From Schistocerca nitens (Eukaryota; Arthropoda; Insecta; Orthoptera; Acrididae): DNA of 64,000 nt. Shown piece by piece: positions 20,044-29,419 of the stretch. Under the pieces are notes generated by a model, which worked only from the letters and a program-made list of their open reading frames with translations, was not told the DNA's origin and ran no database searches. The stretch's first letter is position 1, and each line of letters starts with the position of its first letter. Location of the stretch: contig NC_064621.1 of the NCBI RefSeq assembly GCF_023898315.1, forward strand, positions 129,454,521 through 129,518,520. Direction: 5' to 3'. Both the position numbers and the translations under genes were made by a program.

Positions 20044-21273
20044 TACTATGTGATCAAAAGTAACCGGACACCCGGCTGAAAATGACTTAGAATTTCGTGG
20101 CGCCCTCCATCGGTAATGCTGGAATTCAGTATGGCGTTGGCCCACCCTTAGCCTTGATGACAGCTTCCGCTCTCGCAGGCAACGTTCAGTCAGGTGCTGC
20201 AAGATTTCTTATGGAATGGCAGCCTATTCTTCACGGAATGCTGCACTGAGGAGAGATACCGATACCGGTCTGTGGGACTTGGTGCGGAGTCGGCGTTCCA
20301 AAACATCCCAAAGGTGTTCTATAGCATTCAGGCCAGGACTCTGTGCAGAACAGTCCATTGCAGGAATGTTATTGACGTTTAACCACTCCGCCACAGTCCG
20401 TGCACTATGAACAGGTGCTCGATAGTGTTGAAAGATCCAATCGCCATCCCCGAATTGATCTTCAACAGTGGGAAGCAAGAAGGTGCTTAAAACATCAATG
20501 TAGGCCTGTGATGTGATAGTGCCACGCAAAACAACAAGGGGAGCAAGCCCCTCAATGGAAAGCACGATCACACCATAAAACCGCCGCCTCCGAATTTTAC
20601 TATCGGCATTACACACGCTGGCAGATGAGTTCACAGGACATTCGTCATACCCACAACCTGCCATCGGATCGCCACATTGTGTACCGTGATTTTTCACTCC
20701 ACACAACGTATTTCCACTGTTCAATCGTCCAATGTTGACTCTTCGTACACCAAGCGAGGCGTCGTTTGGCATTTGCCGGCGTGATGTGTGGCTTATGAAC
20801 AGCCGTTCGACCATGAAATCAAAATTTTCTCATCTCCCGCATAACTGTCATAGTACTTGCAGTGCATCCTGATGCAGTGTGAAATTCCGGTGTGATGGTC
20901 TGTATAGATGTCTGCCTATTACACATTACCCTCTTCAACTGTCGGCGTTCTTTGTCCTTCAACAGACGAGGTCGGCCTGTGCGCTTTTGTGCTGTACGTG
21001 TCCCTTCACATTTGCACTTCACTATCATATCGGAAACAGTGGACCTAGGGATGATTAGGAGTGTGGAAATCACGCATACAGGCGTATGACACAAGTGTCA
21101 CCCAATCACCTGACTACATTCGAAGTCCGTGAGTTCCGCGGAGCGCCCTCACGATGTCTAATGACTACTGAGGTCGCTGATATGAAGTTCCTGGCATCAG
21201 GTGGCAGCACGATGCACCTAATATGAAAAACGTTTGTTTTTGAGGCTGTCCGGTTACTTTTGATCACATAGTG
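20044..21273 (-). mobile_element. Tc1-like element D, 1230 bp
   Basis: Inverted termini TACTATGTGATCAAAAGT (left) and the complement of CACTATGTGATCAAAAGT (right) flanked by TA (20042-20043, 21274-21275). The size is right for a deleted but nearly complete Tc1-like element. Confidence 0.9.
20100..21094 (-). pseudogene. Tc1-like transposase (element D), inactive
   Basis: Read on the minus strand. An N-terminal piece (21094-20819) has helix-turn-helix character, IIPRSTVSDMIVKCKCEG. After a frame break near 20816 a 196-codon piece (20814-20224) carries the catalytic domain: RRRFYGVIVLSIEGLAPLVV, then WIFQHYRAPVHSARTVAEW where the usual H-D-N-A-P reads H-Y-R-A-P, so the second catalytic Asp is gone. 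The third region is present as AIEHLWDVLERRLR. The C-terminal end, QHLTERCLRERKL-like, follows in another frame. Non-functional on two counts. Confidence 0.85.
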
Positions 21274-21284
21274 TATGTGTGAAA

Positions 21285-21657
21285 TATGTCTGACATGCGC
21301 TTAGGGAATCAAACTGGGGTGTAAAAACCTCCTAAATCTCTGGATCGATTTCAACCAAACTTCGTAAACGTGTTACTTACTGTATGGAAATGAATACTGT
21401 GGAAGTAAGAACCGGCAACCTCCTTTTGGAATGACAGTAAGACGTGGAGAGGAAGGGAGAGGAAGGGATGGAAAGACAGAGAGGAGGAAAGAGGACGTGG
21501 GCACAGATATGGGGGAGAAGGCGGAAGTGGACAGATAGTAGGGACTGTAGATGGTGGGCGTACATAGGGGCGCGGTGGAGATAAACAGAGAGAGCCGGAA
21601 GGTAAAGGACTAGCCGAGTATGAATAAATACCTACCTGGGCAACGCCGGGTACTTAG
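21285..21657 (+). mobile_element. Possible non-autonomous Helitron-like remnant
   Basis: The block GGGAATCAAACTGGGGTG, AACCTCCTAAATCTCTGG and a purine-rich middle is a dispersed sequence I recall from orthopterans. Its end contains a perfect 6-bp hairpin (ACCTGG, loop GCAACG, CCGGGT; 21634-21651) followed by ACTTAGCTT. Helitrons end with a hairpin a few bases before CTRR, so this could be a degraded terminus. The left boundary is a guess. Confidence 0.4.
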
Positions 21658-21659
21658 CT

Positions 21660-22218
21660 TCTTGTAGTATATAATATTCGTTTTGCTAATAAAATATAAA
21701 CCAACATTACACATAACATACTTTTAATTTGTTCATTGGCAAATTGGAAACATATCTACAAAATATCCCTGAAATCTCCAAAGAGCTGCAACTCTAGATA
21801 CTGTATGAAACTTACGTAGTCGTGATGGATCACGTATTTGCCAGATAAACCGTTAGGTGTACGGCAGTTTGAGTGTCTGATATCTGCGTACGTAGTCAGC
21901 AATGCCAATCGACATATTACGTTCCTTTGCCATTGGCTAAATTAACATTCCCTTGGAAAAGAGTCATTCAGATATGTACTGTTTCGGGATGGTGTGTTAG
22001 TTAAGAGTTTTTGGAATGTGATGTAACTCACAACAGATATGTTCCTTTTTATCAAGGGACCGTAACAATATTAACATATATGTTTTACTCCCGAAATTTA
22101 GTTCTTGGCTAGATATACATATAATACGACGATCTCCGTACTTAAATACAACGTAATGTCAATTGCAGGATTCTCATAAGTTCGATGTAAGGTAATAGTA
22201 ATAGTAATAATAATAATA

Positions 22219-22262
<44 letters not shown>

Positions 22263-22880
22263 CAGTACTTCTGAGCAAGTTAATCGATTCGTGAATCTAG
22301 ATTTCTAGATATCACACATACAGAAAAAAGATACTGACTGTAAGCTAAAGTGTTTCTGCTGCATATGTCGAGGTGTCGAACTGTTAGAAGAATGTTCACT
22401 AAAGAACTTGGAATGAAACAGTTACGAATTTCCTCAAACAATTTCAGTGTCGATGTGTCTGAGAGTTGTTTCTATGATAGTGAGCAATCATTATTAAAAC
22501 TAAAGGGAAAAAGCTGAATTCAGGCAGTGGGGATAAATTATTTAGATTGTACATAGGTGTAACATGATGAGCCAATGTGAATAACGTGTACGTGTGCCAT
22601 CGGCTGAAGATCTAGAGATTAGAGGAAAAGCGTGTAAATTAATTGTGGAAATCAGTACATACGACATCCTATCAAAGAATACTTGAAATATTACTTCAGT
22701 AACACCAAACAGAACAAAAAGTGATGGATGAAATATGACAAACGATGCAGACTTGAAGCCGGAATAGATCATGCGGAAGGTGGAGAAACTTAACTAATAA
22801 GGGAAGTACACCAGCTGTAACGGACAGAACTGAATAAAAATAATTGGAAAATACGGATATGTCAATTCGTTTTCCCTGTT
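21660..22880. other. No recognised gene; one microsatellite inside
   Basis: AT-rich anonymous sequence. The only structure I see is the ATA/ATT microsatellite listed separately. Confidence 0.4.
22192..22262. repeat. (TAA)n/(TTA)n palindromic microsatellite
   Basis: A run of about seven TAA-type units turns directly into a run of about thirteen ATT units, so the two halves can form a hairpin. Confidence 0.95.
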
Positions 22881-22914
22881 ACAGGTTAATGACTTGTAGC
22901 TAGGAGCTAAATGA

Positions 22915-24760
22915 TGAGGCTGTGAGCCGTGCGTGGCTCGTGTTCGTGCCATCTCTTATTTTACATCCTGTTTTACCATACTGCCATCTCGTTATGTTAG
23001 TTTCAATTTCTGTTGTCACTCAGTTACTGCTTTGCCTCCCCGTGAGCGGCAGCAGCGGCGCTTATCGATATAAGCCCTGGTGTATTATCATTGCAGACTG
23101 CTATTACTTCCCCGTTGTCACGTGTTCGGAGTTAGTTCGTATTTGCCAGTTAGTTTGGAGGCGCTAGCAGTGCAGTTCGGACCTGGCAGTGTTTGACTTC
23201 ATCAAGGCAGAAGTTCAGTCAGGACGCGGCTGCAGTGAGGTCCGGTTAGCCATATCTTGCCCGGCGGTTGCCGATACGTAGCACTTGCGTGCGGACCACC
23301 TTGGTTGGTTGTCGGTCAGTCGCCTTGTCGGACGCCGTGTATGTTCGCCGGCGATCGCTTACGGGTTGCTTGTATGTGCCAACTCGTGATTCGTCTTTGT
23401 TATTGCACAGTCGCTGCCGCTAGTATTGTCTAGTCCTTCGTGCAAGTGTTCGTGAAACTGTGTGTAGCTTGTGATGTCGACTGCTCATTTACTTTAGTGC
23501 TGTCTCCGTGCTGATGAGTGGCAGTCGGTCGGTTGGCGTGGAGCAGCGAGGAAATCTCCGAGAGGCATAGTTTGGCTGGGCCCGCTGGCGGTCTCTACGC
23601 AGTGTCGGAGTGTACGGGGCTGTTCCCGTCGCTACGAGGTCCGTGGCTCACCGACCCTGGACACGAAAGTTGAGTTTGGATTTAATTTATCAGCAAGTAA
23701 AGACTGTTAACATTGTGCCGTCTGGTTCTCGTTGTTGGCTGTTGGGACATTCCTGCAAGCAACAACGTGTGTGTTCGAGTTGGCGAAGGTTTATCCACCG
23801 TCTGGTGGAGTCTAACTGTATTTGGTTATTTGCAATTGAAGTGCACCAGTGGAATTTTCTGCCTTGTGGCCGTTAACGTCCCGGTTACCTGCCCTGGCCG
23901 TTGACGTAAATTCAGGTAGTGTCCTTCCTCACCCTGTTGTCGCTGTCCAGCACGGTGTGTAGTTTGACAGCTTGATGTATATTTGTTTGTAGGCGTCCAC
24001 GCCTTTTACGTTTTGCGTTGAACTCGCAGTTGTGTGCTGGTCGAGTGGAACGCAAGTTACCTTGTCGATGGGTCTGTTGACTGTCTGTTGGTTGGGTTGT
24101 CGTCGGATCGAGAATGGTTGGGCCGACTGCCTGTCTCACCTAAGTGACCGTTAGTATTTCAAGTGCTGGCCGACCCCCGAAACTTCTGAGCGCCCTTAGC
24201 TACACTGCCTTTTCTTATTTCCTGTTGTGTGTATTTGTATGGCTCACTGCCGATGGTTTTGAATTAAAGTTGAAGTGTTTTTAGTGGTGTTTTAAGTCAT
24301 GGGCATTTAGCCACTTTAAACTTGAAGTTCCTTGCTTGTCAAGTGTTAGATTGTTTGGGGCCTTCAGCCTAATTGAAAATAAGTCCTTGTGCCTTGTGTT
24401 TTTTTTATTTATTTAATTTTACCTTGCGTCTTAGATCATGGTCATTCAGCCGTCTTTAAATTAAGGTTGTTGCTTTTCAAGTGTTAGATTTTGGGCCTTC
24501 AGCCAAATTATAGAACTTATATAACGTGAGGCCCTCTGCCCTCTAAATATTCTCTTTGGCGTCTGAATTTTGAGTTAATGGCTTAAGATAGTGTGGCGTA
24601 TGCAGCCGATAACTAAGTTCAAGAATTTGTACTGTACTGTTTGGTCAAATAAATAAAGTTATATGTGTTCGAGTGTAACTGACAGCGGATCGTTTTGACT
24701 CCTTTCCACAATTCCGACTACCTGTCCTGCCCTGTGGGCTCAGCAGGGCGTTTCAGTCTG
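22915..24760 (+). other. Unassigned 1.8-kb block, possibly an LTR or a transcribed UTR
   Basis: The composition differs from its surroundings (TG-rich, moderately high GC to 24.2 kb), with no convincing protein. It contains a 139-bp tandem duplication, and near 24650 AAATAAATAAAG followed by TGTGTTCGAGTGTAACTG, which could be a polyadenylation region. It could be the LTR of a retrotransposon or a 5'/3' UTR. No matching second LTR occurs in this window. Confidence 0.3.
24299..24560 (+). repeat. 139-bp tandem duplication with a TTCAGCC motif
   Basis: Unit 1 starts at 24299 (CATGGGCATTTAGCC) and unit 2 at 24438 (CATGGTCATTCAGCC). Both contain CAAGTGTTAGATT and GGGCCTTCAGCC at the same offsets. 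Related shorter motifs (GCCCTCTGCCC, TATGCAGCCGAT) continue to 24610, giving a loose periodicity of TTCAGCC-like words. Confidence 0.7.
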
Positions 24761-24956
24761 TAACATTTAGCCAAGAGTACGAAATCTAAATTGGACATCC
24801 TCGCGTCACGAAACTGAATATCATCGGGGTCGGAAAAACCAAGAGTCATCCAGGGCATGCTGATAGGTAAGATTATGATAGCAGGCCGAGACAAGTCAGT
24901 GGAGGCAGTATTTGGTTGGTGCCGGCATACTCCCGAAGCCTGAGCCCATAGGAGGT

Positions 24957-24973
24957 GGGGGGGGGGGGGGAGG
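24957..24973. repeat. Poly-G run
   Basis: A homopolymer of G, about 14 residues, within a purine-rich stretch. Confidence 0.9.
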
Positions 24974-25029
24974 CTACACGTTGTCTGGATTATCACCAAC
25001 TGACCAGTCGGCAACCGTTGCCATGGATT

Positions 25030-25498
25030 TCTGGCAGCGCAGTTGATTACTTACGCCGTCTTTACAACTAAGCCTGTTGCTCTTCCAGTCGTCGAAATTC
25101 CTGAGGTTCACGCTTGATAGGAAACTTTCTTGGTCCTTCCACGTGTTTTACCTGGCCGACCGCTGCACGCGGTCCCTCAGTATCCTAAGTGTCCTCAGCG
25201 GTACGTCCTGGAGAACGGATGGGACCACCCTCCTCCGTTTGTATCAGTCCCTTATCCACTCGAAATTAGACTAGGGGTGTTTAGTTTATGCATCTGTACG
25301 TCCGTCCCTCTTACGCCTCTCAACACCATCCACCATCGTGGCATGCGTTTAACCACTGACGGCTCTCGGACTGGCCGTGGTGTCGGATATGCCTTCGTCA
25401 TTGGCACCGAAGTTTTTCCGTATCGGCTTTCGGAACACTGCTCGGTACTTGCACCTGAGCTCTCCGCCCTGTATCAGGCCACGCAGTACATCCGGTGA
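25030..25498 (+). pseudogene. Internally deleted LINE: RT end fused to RNase H start
   Basis: The first part reads SKFLRFTLDRKLSWSFHVF and TTLLRLYQSLIHSKLD, the region after the RT catalytic core of an I/R1-type LINE. After frameshifts it reaches TIHHRGMRL. Directly after this, TDGSRTGRGVGYAFVIGTE and LAPELSALYQATQYIR are the start of an RNase H domain with its first Asp and a Glu. The connecting several hundred base pairs are missing, so this is a deletion derivative. Neither end has a clear boundary. Confidence 0.72.
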
Positions 25499-25499
25499 C

Positions 25500-26139
25500 A
25501 CAGTTGGTAGCTTTCATGAAAAGAGCCAGAATGCTACACATCGAACCACATTACTGGCCTGTCGGCAATTACTGTATATTTTGTGTTGTGTAACCCATCG
25601 AAGATGTGCTGTTTACTGCGCCTCACTGAGCAGTAGCTTTTTGCGAGAGAGGTGACACCATATACGTACAGGGTGTCTCCCTCCTAAGAGGCGTCAGGCG
25701 CATTTTCTCTGTTTTTTCGGCAGATATTTGAAATTTTCTTTACGCAGCTTGTAGCTGCGATCAGCCCAAATAAATACCAATCTTTCAATCAAATCTTTCA
25801 TGTGACGCTCAGCGTCGACGGAGAACGTCGCTTTTTTCCTCATTACGGACAGTATTCTTTTTAAAAAGGAATTTTACGTGCCTTTTCGATAGAGCGACGT
25901 CAAATTAGTTTACTGCGATATTCTTTTTGCCGATGTGTATTAATAAGGAAAGGAAAACACAAAGATTAACCAGGACTTCAACAGCGATATCATCACCATG
26001 CAGAAGCGCTGCACACTCGCTGCTGGAGTACTGATTATTCTTCGTGTTTTACCGTTAATGTTCATCCGTATCAGTGAAACGAATGACGCACTAAACTAAT
26101 TTGGGACTGCCCTATAAAATGGCCACGTAACTCCCATAT
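25500..26139. other. No recognised element
   Basis: Anonymous sequence. Possibly part of the degraded LINE at its left end, but I cannot align it. Confidence 0.35.
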
Positions 26140-26141
26140 TA

Positions 26142-27020
26142 CGAGGGTCGCTCCAAAAGAAATGCACACTATTTTTGTAAAACTACGGTTTTCATTCTGC
26201 ATGTGTGAAAGTTTTATAGTGTGTCGATACATCCTTACTGCTTGTTTTCAAACTTAGTTCAACCTGTTCCCATGAGTGGCGCCGTCACAGCATCTCTTCA
26301 AGATGGCTGCTACACTTGACGTTCGTCAGAAGCAACGTGCTGTCATAGAATTCCTGTGCTGTTAAAACGAGACAGTGGGAAACACCCACAAGAGGTTGAG
26401 AAAGGTGTATAGAGATCCTGCTGTCTATCGCAGTACAGTTAGTCGGTGGGCAAGTTGGTTACGTGATGAAAGCGGGCACGGCAATATTGAGGAGTGTCCT
26501 CGCAGCGGCAGGCCTCTTACTGCACACTCTCCAGACAATGTGCAGAGAGTTAACGAATTGGTGACTGCTGACAGACGCATCACAGTGAACGAATTGTCAC
26601 GCTACGTTGGGATAGGGGTAGGAAGTGTTTACAGAATACTGAAAGTGTTGGCGTTAAAAAAGGTTTGTGTCAGGTGGGTTCCCAGGAAAGTGGCTCACAA
26701 AGAAACAAGAAAAACGGTATGCAGCGAACTTTTGAAACAGTACGAGAATGGTGGAAATGAATTTCTTGGAAGAATTGTGACAGGTGATGAAACATGGCTC
26801 CATCATTTTTCACCAGAGACGAAGAGGAGTGGCATCATGCAAATTCACCAAAGAAAAAAAAATTCAAAACCACACCTTCCGCTGGAAAAGTTATGGCTAC
26901 GGTGTTTTTCGATTCCGAAGGACTCTTGCTTGTGGACATTATGCCAAGTAGAACCACCAGAAATTCTGATGCATATGTGACGACACTGAAGAAACTTCAA
27001 GCTCGACTGAGTCGATTGAT
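26142..27020 (+). mobile_element. 3'-truncated mariner-like element
   Basis: Begins after TA (26140-26141) with a TIR-like CGAGGGTCGCTCCAAAAG. The transposase reading stops near 27010, before the second and third catalytic residues, and no right TIR is present. Confidence 0.8.
26303..27010 (+). pseudogene. Mariner-like transposase, N-terminal two thirds, broken
   Basis: ATG at 26303 gives MAATLDVRQKQRAVIEFL and then an in-frame TAA at 26363. The frame continues for 200 codons: HKRLRKVYRDPAVYRS and STVSRWASWLRDE (paired helix-turn-helix), ITVNELSRYVGIGVGSVYR, and GRIVTGDETWLHHF with the first catalytic Asp. A frameshift near 26850 (an eight-A run) moves the rest to another frame: FKTTPSAGKVMATVFFDSEG. 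It ends before the H-D-N-A region. Dead. Confidence 0.85.
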
Positions 27021-27349
27021 CTAAATCAGAAAATATAGATGGGGATAAACAGTATGTAAAGCGTAGATGGGATCAAGTCATAATAAAAATGAAATTTATG
27101 GTTGCTAAAGGTTTTACCATTCACCTTTATATCCCAGTAATATCTGCAAAAACACAACAGAAAACTATATCTGTGCATACTCGTACACTCGCTTAAAAAG
27201 CTTTTAAAGTAGTCCGGTTGAACTCCTCTTTCCCCTCCAGTCAGTTATGGCAAAAGTGTTGCCTACAGAATGTGTGGAAATCGGAGCAACGCTTTGGTCA
27301 CTACTGGCTGTGGTCAGCATCAGGGAGAGAAACAATCGCCGTGTGAAGA
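27021..27349. other. No recognised feature
   Basis: AT-rich anonymous sequence between the truncated mariner and the 5S-derived SINE. Confidence 0.4.
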
Positions 27350-27641
27350 GGCCTTGAAGGCTCAACGGTACCGACCGGCCACTGTGTCATTCTTAGTCCG
27401 TAGGCATCATCGAATGCGGATACGGAAGGGCATGTGGTCAGCACATCGCTCTCCCGGCCGTCGTCAGTTTTCGTGACAGGTGCCGCTATTTCTCAGTCAA
27501 GTAACTCCACGACTGACTTCACAATGATTGAGTTGCCAAAAGCACTCCGCAGGCCCGGATGGTGACCCATCCAAGCCCGAGCGCACATCTTCGGTAATCT
27601 GGCGGAAACCGGTGTTACCACTGAGACAAGGCCATTGGAAT
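27350..27641 (-). mobile_element. 5S-rRNA-derived SINE (SINE3 type)
   Basis: The minus-strand head (27641 down to ~27535) is recognisably 5S rRNA-like: CCAATGGCC, AACACCGGTTTCCGCC, a TTACCGAAGA block, GGCTTGGATGGGTCACCAT and CGGAGTGC. This order matches the 5S gene, with a deletion in the internal promoter region (the GTTAAGC part is missing). The downstream body with GACGGCCGGGAGAGCG and GTGCTGACCACATGCCC is a tail I recall from locust repeats. Pol III type 1 promoter origin is inferred. The right boundary is clearer than the left. Confidence 0.65.
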
Positions 27642-27719
27642 CAGGGTGAGAAACGGCTATTTATTTTTGATAAAATTCTCTCGATCTTCCAGAGGTGTCA
27701 AGTGTTTTAAAATCTACGA

Positions 27720-28030
27720 GGTTTAGATAGACTGCCTCTTGGTCATCTCAAATGGTGAAAATTGGTTGATGCTGTCGTTCGTATGTAGCGGAGCGATCGC
27801 CTGTGATGTCACTGGTGCCTCGTCAGATGCCGTATGTGGTGATGCTTGATTGCAAGACCGCCGTGCTCGCTTCAGCTTTGCTATGACCGGCTCCCAAGCT
27901 GTGCTCCATCTTTCTTGAGAGCGTTATCATAAATTTTTATCTTGATCGCTTCTTTTATAATGCTATCCCACAAACCATTTGTCTGTTTAATAATAGAAGT
28001 TTCGTGAAATGCAGTTAGATATCCTTTTTT
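27720..28030 (-). mobile_element. Penelope-like element C-terminal remnant
   Basis: The minus strand reads LTAFHETSIIKQTNGLWDS and IIKEAIKIKIYDNALKKD, matching the end of the GIY-YIG region of PLE-1 (NSVYKEAIEIRLADNLINRD). It continues into a 3' UTR with a decayed GATGACCAAGAGG stretch at the expected hammerhead place. Strongly degraded. Confidence 0.6.
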
Positions 28031-28065
28031 CAGTGCAAACTACTAATCCCACAGAAAAATGACTA

Positions 28066-28269
28066 GGAACTTTTTGTAGGAAATTTAATGTACTTTAACT
28101 ATGTACAGGGATACGTTTTTTCTGGAAGCCATGGTTTTCGAGCGGTTAAAAAATACACTGTAAGTCACTTTCATACATTATTCTTAAATAATTCGAAAAC
28201 TACAGCCTGTAGCGAAAACGTATTCCAGTCCAAAAATTTAAATACATTAAATTTCCCGTAAAAAGGTCC
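28066..28269. mobile_element. Fold-back MITE-like element, about 204 bp
   Basis: The outer arms GGAACTTTTTGTAGGAAA... (28066-28100) and its inverted partner (28237-28269) share roughly 33 bp including AAATTTAATGTA. An inner inverted pair GTTTTCGA / TTCGAAAAC lies near 28134 and 28191. No coding capacity. No clear target-site duplication. Confidence 0.65.
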
Positions 28270-28379
28270 TTTTCATTTTATTAAAAGGACTAACAGTTTG
28301 GGCGAAGTGAGAAAGAGCGTATTAAAATCTTGCATGTGGTGTTTGAAACCATTGCGGATTTCATAAAACCCTTTAGTAG

Positions 28380-28500
28380 GGGCAACTGAATCGTCCTGTA
28401 TAAGGACGGCAGCAGCAACCATCCAGACAATAGCCGTCACCTGACGATGGCCGAGGAGTACTTGGTCGAAAGCTTGAGGATTTCAAACCACTTGACATGG
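28380..28500 (+). ncRNA. PLE 3'-UTR fragment with hammerhead-like core
   Basis: CTGACGA (28441-28447), one extra T, GGCC...GGTC as stem II, GAAA (28468-28471). A GC-rich pair GACGGC / GCCGTC (near 28405 and 28432) can form a stem I. The stem III partner is not obvious. The layout matches the PLE-type cores elsewhere in the window. Confidence 0.5.
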
Positions 28501-28635
28501 ATGGAATCCTGAGATAATTTTATCAGTAACACGGTGAACATTAATAAATCGGCAAACCGAAGGGACAGATATCTGACTGGATCTGGAGAAGACGGTGCTA
28601 TGAACATGTGTGCGTGCAATGACAACAAATCATCC

Positions 28636-29400
28636 TGCAATACAGTACAGAGCTACAGCACATCCACATCGCAACAGATGTTCGAAGTAGCCTCCATGGG
28701 GTGCAATGCACGCGTTCACACGTCGCATCATGGTTTGCCGCAGTCTTTTGCACGTTTCGGCCTCTCTCTGGATAGCACCACAGGCTACGTGAACACCTTC
28801 TGGAAGAGTGTGCGTATCAGGAACAGGTTCAGCATACAAAACGCTTTTCAGGTGCCTCCAGAGGGAAAAATTCATGGGGGTTAAGTCCCGTGATCTATCA
28901 GGTCTTGCTATAGGCCTCCACATCGTACCCATCATCCTGGGAAGGTGTTGAGGCGTCGGCGAACTGTAATGTGGAAGTGGGGTGGGGCTCCGTCACGCAG
29001 AAACCACACAACCTGTCGCATTGGCCAAGGTCCAGTCTCACGCAGCCCAGGCAGAGTATTCCGCTCCGTCGGGGAGTTGTGGAATAATAACCGATCCAAG
29101 TACATGGTCGCCAAGAATCCTTGCCCAAACATTGATGCCGAGCCGATGCTGATGAGACACATCAACCATTCTCTGGGGATTGTCTGTAGCCCTCGTATGG
29201 GGATTGTACAGATTAAAGACGCCAGTTCAGGCAAAGGTAACAAGGAACACTCGACACATGGTCAGAGGACCTGTCATTCGAAAGCGCCTCCATCTGACAT
29301 GGCAACAATACAGTTCTCGACAAATGTTCATACGACCTTTTCTTCCTCCATTTCATGTCAAGAATCCGTCCCTTCAGTTTGCCGGTTTTATGAACGTTCA
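28636..29400 (-). pseudogene. Mariner-superfamily transposase remnant
   Basis: Minus-strand pieces in several frames. NVWARILGDHVLG (near 29110), PGLRETGPWPMRQVVWFLRD and GAPPHFHITVRRRLN contain the second catalytic Asp. RSRDLTPMNFSLWRHLKSV is the third region, with the expected Asp of the D-F-F motif reading N. The C-terminus is TMMRRVNACIAPHGGYFEHL. Upstream, IDFCE-type sequence is too decayed to read. Related in style to the intact elements at 51.6 and 57.0 kb but a different subfamily. Dead. Confidence 0.75.
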
Positions 29401-29419
29401 AGAAGAATATAATAATTCC

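Noticed and set aside
22915..24760. Host protein-coding exon
   Set aside because: No frame longer than ~90 codons and no recognisable protein; composition and repeats fit an LTR or UTR better.
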